Positions 16,164 to 22,901 of a stretch of DNA of 26,915 bases are shown here, one piece after another. Position numbers and translations under genes: made by a program. Each line of letters opens with the position of its first letter. Positions within the stretch are counted from its first letter, which is position 1. The DNA comes from Alphaproteobacteria bacterium UBA1254 (lineage in GTDB: Bacteria; Pseudomonadota; Alphaproteobacteria; RF32; CAG-239): contig DBVW01000013.1 in assembly GCA_002308495.1 (NCBI GenBank), positions 46,508-73,422 of the forward strand, read 5' to 3'. Under the pieces are notes generated by a model. The model saw nothing but the letters and a program-made list of their open reading frames with translations. It ran no database searches and was not told the DNA's origin.

Positions 16164-16231
16164 GGTCTTTACTCTTCTGTGAAATAAGTTTTTTCTTGTT
16201 TTAATTTAGCGCATGACAGTTAAATAAATTA

Positions 16232-16540
16232 TTAATCCAACGTATTATAAATATCTTTGCCCGCTTTTACGAGTATGTCATAAACTTTTTTATTTTTGCC
16301 GAACTTTACTTTTTTGTTGTTTAACTCTCCGAGCATTTTTTCGAGTTTTTGATTGAACCTTCTGTCACTGCGCAATCTTTCCAGTCTTTTAAGGTTTTTT
16401 TCATCTTCCATTTTATAATCCAAAACCGCTTTTAAGGTTGCTATATACATCGCTTCCTGTTCCAAAGACGAATATGCCTGACTTTGTGTCGGCATACCAA
16501 ACATAAACAAAAACGCCGACATAGCTAAGATGTATTTCAT
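16232..16540 (-). CDS. small secreted/periplasmic protein, unknown function
   Basis: A 102-residue protein with a clear signal peptide (MKYILAMSAFLFMFGMPTQSQA), probably cleaved after QA-22. The mature 80 residues are helical and strongly basic (KMEDEKNLKRLERLRSDRRF; NNKKVKFGKNKKVYDIL). No cysteine and no recognised family. The start is well supported: GGGAGG lies seven to eight bases before ATG 16540, and a good promoter lies upstream. It could bind nucleic acid, lipid or cell wall through its charge, but nothing in the sequence decides this. Confidence 0.75.
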   Translation of the reverse strand: MKYILAMSAFLFMFGMPTQSQAYSSLEQEAMYIATLKAVLDYKMEDEKNLKRLERLRSDRRFNQKLEKMLGELNNKKVKFGKNKKVYDILVKAGKDIYNTLD

Positions 16541-16568
16541 TTTTTGCCTCCCTGATTTATTTTTTATT

Positions 16569-16596
16569 ATTATATTTTTTCATTTTTCAAAATCAA
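16569..16596 (-). promoter_or_regulatory. promoter of the 16540 gene
   Basis: Minus strand: TTGATT (16596-16591), 16-base spacer, perfect TATAAT (16574-16569), followed by an A/T-rich leader and the GGGAGG ribosome binding site. Confidence 0.65.
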
Positions 16597-16629
16597 AGTT
16601 TAAAATTTATTCTTTGCTTCATAATTTTC

Positions 16630-16658
16630 TTGCATATTGCAAAAGTTTGTAATAAACT
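16630..16658 (+). promoter_or_regulatory. candidate promoter for the ELM1-family gene
   Basis: TTGCAT (16630-16635), 17-base spacer, TAAACT (16653-16658). The -35 lies inside a small palindrome TTGCA-TAT-TGCAA (16630-16642). Moderate consensus match only. Confidence 0.35.
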
Positions 16659-16688
16659 GTAACAAAATTTGAAAACCGGAGACGCGTC

Positions 16689-17657
16689 ATGAAAAAAGTT
16701 TTGTGGATTTTGATAGATAATCGTATGGGCAGTGTCGGTCAAGCGCGTGGTATTGCCGGGCACCTTAATCATGAACATTTCGACGTAATCGAAAAAAAGC
16801 TCGATTATACAAAACTTTCGGGGCTTCCTAATTTTGTGCGCGGAAAAACGCTTCTCGGTTTGACGGGAGCTTCTAAAAAAGATTTTATTGCTCCGTGGCC
16901 CGACATGGTTCTTTCCATCAGCAGACGGACCGTTCCCGTGGCACGTTATATCAAAAAGCAAAACCCTGACACCAAATTAATACAAATCATGCACCCGGGC
17001 GAGACAGGTTTGAGTGAATTTTCGCTTGTCTTATTGCCGGAACACGATAAGGATAAACCTTTTCATCAATCTTTCAGATATCTCATCGGTGCACCGCATC
17101 GCGTTACACCCGAAGTTTTGAATGAAGCTAAAGAAAAATGGGCCGATGTTTTCAAAAATCTGCCTAAACCGTTGACGGCTGTCGTTATCGGCGGAGCTAT
17201 CAAAGACAGACCTTTCACGCTTGAAAACGCCAAAAATCTTGCTTCTAAAATTGTCGATTTTAAGAAAAAGATGGGCGGCTCCGTTTTGATCACCACTTCA
17301 CGCAGAACCGGTGCCGAAGCGCAAAAGCTCATTATGGATATGCTTAAAGATATTCCTTCGCACACGTTTTTGTGGGGCGATCAAGCCGAGAATCCTTATT
17401 TAGGATATTTAGCCTGTGCGGATAACATTATCGTAACGGGAGATTCCGTTTCAATGGCTTCCGAGGCCTGCGGCACAAACAAACCCGTTTTTGTTTTTGA
17501 AGGACAAAGCTGGCTGACAAAAAAACATTATCGTTTTATTCATGCGCTTTATGAAAACCATTATGCCGCACCGCTTGATGCAAGATATTTGAAATTTAAA
17601 CCGACATCTTCTTTGAATGCTGCCGTTGACGCCGCCCGAGAGATTGAACGTCTTTAA
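16689..17657 (+). CDS. ELM1-family (mitochondrial fission ELM1-like) protein
   Basis: A 322-residue protein of the ELM1 (former DUF1022) family, common in Alphaproteobacteria and, in plants, linked to mitochondrial fission. The start (KKVLWILIDNRMGSVGQARGIAGHL) matches the family's first Rossmann-like strand and Gly-rich turn. The C-terminal half has ADNIIVTGDSVSMASEACGT followed by KPVFVFEGQSW, the conserved nucleotide-sugar-like pocket. The overall layout is that of a GT-B glycosyltransferase-like fold, so an envelope sugar-transfer role is plausible but unproven in bacteria. Start: ATG 16689 with CCGGAG about eight bases ahead. Its last four bases overlap the end of yejB on the other strand. 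Confidence 0.88.
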   Translation: MKKVLWILIDNRMGSVGQARGIAGHLNHEHFDVIEKKLDYTKLSGLPNFVRGKTLLGLTGASKKDFIAPWPDMVLSISRRTVPVARYIKKQNPDTKLIQIMHPGETGLSEFSLVLLPEHDKDKPFHQSFRYLIGAPHRVTPEVLNEAKEKWADVFKNLPKPLTAVVIGGAIKDRPFTLENAKNLASKIVDFKKKMGGSVLITTSRRTGAEAQKLIMDMLKDIPSHTFLWGDQAENPYLGYLACADNIIVTGDSVSMASEACGTNKPVFVFEGQSWLTKKHYRFIHALYENHYAAPLDARYLKFKPTSSLNAAVDAAREIERL

Positions 17658-18727
17658 ATTTTATCAAAATTAATTCGCGGGTCGACCAAACAATAAGTGA
17701 TGTCGCTGATAAGTTTTAAAACAAGACCTAACAGCGCGAAGATATAAAGCGTTCCGAAAATAACCGGATAATCGCGCGTCATAATTGCCTCATAACCGAG
17801 CAAACCCAAACCGTTTAACGAGAAAACAACTTCAATCAACACAGAGCCCGTAAACAGCATTTTAATCAAAAGTGAGGGAAAACCTGCAATCACAATCAAC
17901 ATTGCATTTCTGAAAACGTGCTTATATAAAATATCTTTTTCGGATAAACCCTTGGCTCTGGCCGTTAAAATATATTGCTTGCTTATCTCATCTATAAACG
18001 AATTTTTGGTTAACATCGTCAGCCCTGCAAAGCCTCCGATCACAATTGAAAAAACAGGCAAAGCAATATGCCAAAAATAATCTTTGATTTTTCCGATCAT
18101 TGAAAGCGTTTCAAAATTATCCGATGTTAATCCCCTTAACGGAAACCATTGAAGATAAGTTCCGCCTGCAAAAAACACAATCAAGAACACGGCAAAAAGA
18201 AAAACGGGAATCGCCGAACCTATGATAATGCTTATTGTTGAAAAAACATCAAATCGGCTTCCGTCGTAGAGCGCCTTTTTAATACCGAGCGGAATTGAAA
18301 TCAGATAAATAATCAGCGTTGACCAAAGCCCTAAAGAAACGGAAACGGGCATACGCTCCAATATCAGTTCAAGAACCGTTTTATCTTTATAATAGCTTTT
18401 GCCGAAATCAAAAGAGGCATAGTCTTTTACCATTTTCACAAACCGTTCATACCAAGGCTTGTCAAACCCGAATTGTTTATTTAATTCTTCGATTAAATCT
18501 TCCGGCACACCTTGCGAGCCCTGATATTTATTTGTCTGTGATGTGTTTTGAGCGGGTGCCGTTGATGTAAATTGGGCTTTGCTGTCCGTGTTCATTCCCT
18601 GATATTTTGCCAAAACATATTCAACCGGACCGCCGGGCGATAATTGAATAATTGCAAAATTAACTGCCAAAATACCAAGAAGTGTCAATGGAATAAGAAG
18701 CAAACGTTTAATAATATAATTTCTCAT
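17654..18727 (-). CDS. yejB: ABC transporter permease, YejB-type (peptide/microcin C importer)
   Basis: A 357-residue inner-membrane permease of the peptide/nickel (DppB/OppB) group. MRNYIIKRLLLIPLTLLGIL is the typical first helix. A long periplasmic loop with GGPVEYVLAKYQG and then GFDKPWYERF is characteristic of YejB. Five further helices follow. The EAA loop that docks on the ATPase reads LTARAKGLSEKDILYKHVFRNA (about 275-296). YejB normally pairs with permease YejE, ATPase YejF and binding protein YejA to import peptides. Only yejA and yejB are here. The ribosome binding site AAAGGAG overlaps the yejA stop, three bases before the ATG, so translation is coupled. It ends overlapping the convergent ELM1 gene by four bases. 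Confidence 0.93.
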   Translation of the reverse strand: MRNYIIKRLLLIPLTLLGILAVNFAIIQLSPGGPVEYVLAKYQGMNTDSKAQFTSTAPAQNTSQTNKYQGSQGVPEDLIEELNKQFGFDKPWYERFVKMVKDYASFDFGKSYYKDKTVLELILERMPVSVSLGLWSTLIIYLISIPLGIKKALYDGSRFDVFSTISIIIGSAIPVFLFAVFLIVFFAGGTYLQWFPLRGLTSDNFETLSMIGKIKDYFWHIALPVFSIVIGGFAGLTMLTKNSFIDEISKQYILTARAKGLSEKDILYKHVFRNAMLIVIAGFPSLLIKMLFTGSVLIEVVFSLNGLGLLGYEAIMTRDYPVIFGTLYIFALLGLVLKLISDITYCLVDPRINFDKI

Positions 18728-18730
18728 TTT

Positions 18731-20527
18731 TTACTCCTTTGCCCACCAGGTCAACGGTTGAAAGCCCACTTTAACATCTGTTTGAGGAATACCGAATTTA
18801 TTCCAATATCCGATGCGGTTATAGGGAGAATACCACTGAAAAATTAAATAATATTCATTTAGCAATACTCTGTCCAATGCTTTCAGATATGCCTCATAAT
18901 CATCTTTCGAATCGGCTTTGATAATTTCATCAATCAATTCATCAACCACTTTGTTTTGAATGCCCATAATATTATAACTGCCGTTAACATTTGCGGCATT
19001 ACTTCCGTAGAATTCTTTCAGTTCGTTTCCGGGCATTGCGCTGATGCGGTAAGACATAATTGCCATATCAAAATCAAAATGATCCATACGGTTTTTAAAA
19101 ATGTTCACCTCTAAATTTCGAAATGTTGCCTTAATTCCTATTTTCCTTAAATTTTCAATAAACGGAAGCATTACACGCGTAAACGTCGATCCGTTCGCCG
19201 AGTTGCTTAACACTTCAAATTCAAACGGCTCGCCGGTTTTCATGTTTGTCATTTTCCCGTCTTTTATTTCATAACCCGCTGTTTTAAAAAGGCGGACGGC
19301 TTCTTTCAAATTTTCTCTTAATTTTTGAGGCGTCGAATTATCGGGCAGTGAAAACGGCGTATTAAAAACACTTTCATCTAAAACGTCTTTATATTTTTCT
19401 AAAATCTTTTTTTCTTTATCCGAGGGCAAACCCGTCGCCTCAAAAGATGTATTTGTAAAATAACTGTGCAATCTTTTATAGGTTTTATAAAATAATTTTT
19501 CGTTTGCCCAATCAAAGTTAAAAGCCAAATCAAGCGCACGACGCACGTGCTTGTCTTGAAATTTTTCTTTTCTTAAATTGATTGCAAAATGTTGCAACAC
19601 AGCCGGATTTTGATGTTCAAAAGCTTTTTTGATGACCTTACCCGATTTAATCAAATCGTTGTCATAGCTTGTCGCCCAAATTTTTGCGATATATTCTTCG
19701 CGCATATCAATATTGCCCGCGAAAAGCGCCTGAAGCGTAACGGTTGTGTCCTGATAATAATCAATACGGATTTCATCAAAATTGTAAAAACCTCTGCGTG
19801 TCGGCAGATCTTTTGCCCAATAGTTTTTATCGCGCTCCAAAATGATATATTTTCCGGCTTCAAAATTTTTGATTTTATAAGGGCCGGACCCCAGCGGAAT
19901 CTGCAGACTCGGTTTTGCAAAATCGCGATTTTCCCAATCTTTTTTCGGCATGATTTTAAATTGGGTTAAAATCAGCGGAAGCTCTTTGTTTTGCGAATTT
20001 TCTTTAAAATAAAAGCGCACATGACGATCATTTATTTTTTCAACACGGTCAACATCTGCATAATAAACTCTGTAAATCGGCGCGCCGTCTTTAATTAAAG
20101 CATTAAAACTGAAAATCACATCATCTGCCAAAATTTCAGACCCGTCGGCAAACCTCGCGCGCTTATCTAAAATGAAGCCGACATAGTCTTTATTTATTTC
20201 AAATTCTTTTGCGATCAAAGGATATGCTACCGTTATATCATCCGTCGGCGTATAGCCCAAACTGTCCCATATCAAATCGGCAACCGTGCCTGAAGCCGAG
20301 CCTTTAAAAATAAACGGATTAAAATTATCAAACCCGCCGTATTCGGGCAAAACAAGCCTTCCGCCTTTCGGCGCATTTTCATTCACATAGTCAAAAGATG
20401 TAAAACCCGTTTCGTATTTTGCTTTGCCGTAAAGCGCAATTTTATTTTCGGCTGCTTTCACATTTAAAGAAAAACAGCTCAAGCAAAAAACAAAGATAAA
20501 AATTTCGGCCTTAATTATTGCCCGCAT
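18731..20527 (-). CDS. yejA: ABC transporter periplasmic solute-binding protein, YejA-type (SBP family 5)
   Basis: An extracellular solute-binding protein family 5 member of about 598 residues. Family features include YGKAKYETGFTSFDYVNENAPKGGRLVLPEYGGFDNFNPF at the mature N-terminus, VGFILDKRARFADGSEILADDVIFS, a GSGPYKI segment and NRIGYWNKFGIP near the end. The C-terminal KVGFQPLTWWAKE resembles YejA proteins. An open frame reaches back to 20566, but I choose ATG 20527. From there a normal signal peptide begins (MRAIIKAEIFIFVFCLSCFS ... VKA), whereas the longer version adds 13 polar residues. With this start the gene overlaps the upstream membrane-protein gene by 17 bases. Its partner permease follows three bases after the stop. 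Confidence 0.92.
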   Translation of the reverse strand: MRAIIKAEIFIFVFCLSCFSLNVKAAENKIALYGKAKYETGFTSFDYVNENAPKGGRLVLPEYGGFDNFNPFIFKGSASGTVADLIWDSLGYTPTDDITVAYPLIAKEFEINKDYVGFILDKRARFADGSEILADDVIFSFNALIKDGAPIYRVYYADVDRVEKINDRHVRFYFKENSQNKELPLILTQFKIMPKKDWENRDFAKPSLQIPLGSGPYKIKNFEAGKYIILERDKNYWAKDLPTRRGFYNFDEIRIDYYQDTTVTLQALFAGNIDMREEYIAKIWATSYDNDLIKSGKVIKKAFEHQNPAVLQHFAINLRKEKFQDKHVRRALDLAFNFDWANEKLFYKTYKRLHSYFTNTSFEATGLPSDKEKKILEKYKDVLDESVFNTPFSLPDNSTPQKLRENLKEAVRLFKTAGYEIKDGKMTNMKTGEPFEFEVLSNSANGSTFTRVMLPFIENLRKIGIKATFRNLEVNIFKNRMDHFDFDMAIMSYRISAMPGNELKEFYGSNAANVNGSYNIMGIQNKVVDELIDEIIKADSKDDYEAYLKALDRVLLNEYYLIFQWYSPYNRIGYWNKFGIPQTDVKVGFQPLTWWAKE

Positions 20528-21686
20528 CCGTCCATCCGCCGAAAGGATATGCCAAATTGTCATCATCTTCGCCGGGCTCTTCTTCCTCTTTTTTCGATAC
20601 CGGCTCGTTTAAAAATGCTTTCAAGCTGTTGTCCTGATAATTTTTAATATCGGAAGCAGAAAATTCTTTTGTTTCTTGAGGAACATCATTAAAACTTTTT
20701 TCAAAGCGGGGTTCTTGCTCTTCGATTTGCGGCCGGCTTAAGACAGGCTCAATTTTTTCATTATCCTCTGACGACATATTTTGTTTTAAGGTTGAAAAGA
20801 AAACATCATCATCACTCGGTCCGTCTTCTTCTTTAACATCTTCTTCTTTTTTTCTAAACGAAAACGGATTTAACCTTTTGAATATTGAAACCGGTTTTTC
20901 TTCAACAGGCGCCTCCATTTCCTGAATTGACGGTGCAATATCATAAGGCTGTTCTTCCTGAGGTTCTTCCGGCGTTTCCTGCTTTTCTTCTTCAACATTC
21001 ATCACAATCGGTGCAAGCATTGAATAAACTTTGCCCATCACGCCTGTTTGCAAAATTGTGATAAACACGCGGTCTCTGTCGTGTTTTTCAAGCATATTCG
21101 TTAAATTTTGATAGCGTGCGCAAAACTCCAAAATTGTTCCTCTGAAAACCTTGTCGCGCAAGACCTTATCTTTCAAATACGCTTCAAAATCGCTGTGTGC
21201 TTTTGCACTTTCGATAAACGTCTTGGCAATGCTCCAACGCTCACCGTTTTTCACTCTTGACCATAATTCCGTTAATTTAACGGAAGATGCCGCATTTGAA
21301 CGCTGGGCAATATCGGCCAAAATTTCGTTCATATCCGCCACAAAAACATCAAATTTTCCGACCACAAAACCGTCTTTAATTTCATGTTCGGCATCAAGCA
21401 TTACACGCACAACCAAATCCGTATAATCCTGATTTTTTTTCATTTGCGTAAAGAGCTGTTCTAACTTTTTATCGGTTGATTTTGTTTTAAAATATTGATT
21501 GATAAAGCCGAAAACCTGAAAAACAACCCATACCGGAATAATCACCAAGCCGGCATAAAGAGCGAGTGTATAAGCATCAACGGAAGAAATATCAATCGTG
21601 GCAAAACGGTTGTGAACAAACAGCCCTGCATAAATTAACCACACAAGCGATGAAAAACACGAAATAAAAAACAAGAGCGTCAACAA
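20511..21686 (-). CDS. unknown two-helix membrane protein with long acidic tail
   Basis: About 391 residues, no family recognised. Two N-terminal membrane helices (about 2-26 and 38-60) are followed by a cytoplasmic helical domain (about 65-225). A low-complexity tail, very rich in Glu, Pro and Asp, makes up the rest. The frame is open to a TTG at 21710, but AAGGAG (21699-21694) lies inside that extension. It sits 4, 7 and 10 bases ahead of three consecutive TTG codons. The predicted promoter also places the transcript start near 21719. I therefore choose TTG at 21686. First gene of the operon with yejA and yejB, so a link to that importer is possible; a scaffold role through the tail is only a guess. 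Confidence 0.75.
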   Translation of the reverse strand: MLTLLFFISCFSSLVWLIYAGLFVHNRFATIDISSVDAYTLALYAGLVIIPVWVVFQVFGFINQYFKTKSTDKKLEQLFTQMKKNQDYTDLVVRVMLDAEHEIKDGFVVGKFDVFVADMNEILADIAQRSNAASSVKLTELWSRVKNGERWSIAKTFIESAKAHSDFEAYLKDKVLRDKVFRGTILEFCARYQNLTNMLEKHDRDRVFITILQTGVMGKVYSMLAPIVMNVEEEKQETPEEPQEEQPYDIAPSIQEMEAPVEEKPVSIFKRLNPFSFRKKEEDVKEEDGPSDDDVFFSTLKQNMSSEDNEKIEPVLSRPQIEEQEPRFEKSFNDVPQETKEFSASDIKNYQDNSLKAFLNEPVSKKEEEEPGEDDDNLAYPFGGWTDAGNN

Positions 21687-21693
21687 CAAAATT

Positions 21694-21699
21694 CTCCTT
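21694..21699 (-). promoter_or_regulatory. ribosome binding site that sets a TTG start
   Basis: AAGGAG on the minus strand, seven bases before TTG 21686. It lies inside the longest open frame (from TTG 21710), so that upstream start is probably not used. Confidence 0.65.
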
Positions 21700-21725
21700 A
21701 CACGCAACAATTTTATTATGGCGGA

Positions 21726-21754
21726 ATATTACCTGATAATGTCTTTTTTTTCAA
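21726..21754 (-). promoter_or_regulatory. promoter of the membrane protein-yejA-yejB operon
   Basis: Minus strand: TTGAAA (21754-21749), 17-base spacer, TAATAT (21731-21726). Predicted start near 21719. Confidence 0.6.
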
Positions 21755-21813
21755 TCGTTTGCAAAAAAAAATCAACAGTTATTAAAATAATTTGTGTTCT
21801 TTTTTAAAAAAAG

Positions 21814-21822
21814 TGCTATGAA
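21814..21822 (+). promoter_or_regulatory. possible extended -10 promoter for accA
   Basis: TGCTATGAA fits an extended -10 (TGnTATnnn). A weak -35 TTGTGT lies 19 bases upstream (21792-21797). The position about 33 bases before accA is right, but the match is modest. Confidence 0.35.
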
Positions 21823-21854
21823 TAAGCTAAAGTGAAATTTTTGAAAGAAGAAAA

Positions 21855-22859
21855 ATGGTTCAAGAAACACCCGAAGCTGTCTTAGATTTTGAAGCCGAAA
21901 TTGTGACGGTTGAAGAAAAGATTGCACACCTCGAACAAATTTCAAAAGAAGAAGATGTTGATATTCAAAAAGAGGTTAAGCGTCTTAAGACAAAGCTTAA
22001 TCGCTTGCTCACCGAGGCTTATCAAAACTTAACGCCTTGGCAGAAAACGCAAATTGCGCGCCACCCCAATCGTCCGCACACGATTGACTTTATTAACGCT
22101 TTAATTGAAGATTTTGTGCCTCTTTGCGGCGACAGATGTTTTGCCGATGATAATGCCATGCTTGGCGGAATCGGCAAATTTGAGGGAATTTCCGTTGTCG
22201 TTTTGGGGCAGGAAAAAGGACACGATTTAGACACACGTATGGAACACAATTTCGGTATGGCGAAACCTGAAGGCTATCGAAAAGCCCAGCGTTTGATGGA
22301 TTTGGCCTCACGTCTTAATCTGCCGGTTTTAACGTTTGTTGACACGGCCGGTGCTTATCCGGGGGTTGATGCCGAAGAGCGCGGTCAGGCCGAAGCCATT
22401 GCCTCGTCCATTGAAAAATGTTTTCAGGTTAAAACCCCCATTATCTCGACCATTATCGGCGAAGGCGGGTCGGGCGGTGCCATTGCCATTGCCACCGCAA
22501 ATGTTGTGATGATGCTTTCAAATGCCATTTATTCGGTGATTTCGCCGGAAGGATGCGCTTCTATTTTATGGCGCTCCGCCGACAAAGTCCAGGAAGCGAC
22601 AGAGGCTTTAAAACTCACGGCGCAAGATTTGAAAAAACTTAAAGTGATTGATGAAATCATTGAAGAACCGATCGGCGGGGCTCATCGACACCAAAAAGCC
22701 GTGTTTGACAGTCTGCGTGCCGCTTTGCGCAAACATTTATCCGAGCTTTTGAAGTTAACACCGGCAGAGCTCAAAAAAGCGCGCACCGACAAGTTTTTAA
22801 ACATGACCAAAAACTTAAAACCCGCTCCGGCGAGCACAACAGCAAAGAAAAAGAAATAA
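21855..22859 (+). CDS. accA: acetyl-CoA carboxylase carboxyltransferase subunit alpha
   Basis: At 334 residues this is the usual length for AccA, which with AccD transfers the carboxyl group from biotin to acetyl-CoA, the first step of fatty acid synthesis. An N-terminal helical region (about 10-60) precedes the crotonase-like core. Family segments are LTPWQKTQIARHPNRPHTIDF, GDRCFADDNAMLGGIGKF, FGMAKPEGYRKAQRLMDLA, VDTAGAYPGVDAEERGQAEAIA and the oxyanion-hole Gly-rich IIGEGGSGGAIAIATAN. ISPEGCASILWR is also conserved. Start: ATG at 21855 with AAGAAG ahead. It ends in a Lys-rich tail and is followed by its own terminator. A single-gene unit divergent from the yej operon. Confidence 0.97.
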   Translation: MVQETPEAVLDFEAEIVTVEEKIAHLEQISKEEDVDIQKEVKRLKTKLNRLLTEAYQNLTPWQKTQIARHPNRPHTIDFINALIEDFVPLCGDRCFADDNAMLGGIGKFEGISVVVLGQEKGHDLDTRMEHNFGMAKPEGYRKAQRLMDLASRLNLPVLTFVDTAGAYPGVDAEERGQAEAIASSIEKCFQVKTPIISTIIGEGGSGGAIAIATANVVMMLSNAIYSVISPEGCASILWRSADKVQEATEALKLTAQDLKKLKVIDEIIEEPIGGAHRHQKAVFDSLRAALRKHLSELLKLTPAELKKARTDKFLNMTKNLKPAPASTTAKKKK

Positions 22860-22864
22860 AAAGA

Positions 22865-22891
22865 AGCCCTCAAACGAGGGCTCTTTTTTTT
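22865..22891 (+). terminator. intrinsic terminator after accA
   Basis: Stem AGCCCTC (22865-22871) / GAGGGCT (22876-22882) with an AAAC loop, then a T run (22884-22891). A-rich bases on the left side are few, so action on the opposite strand is weaker. Confidence 0.88.
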
Positions 22892-22901
22892 ATCGGCATT
22901 A

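Noticed and set aside
20528..20566. Longer yejA start at ATG 20566
   Set aside because: It would put 13 polar residues before a normal signal peptide; ATG 20527 gives a standard export signal.
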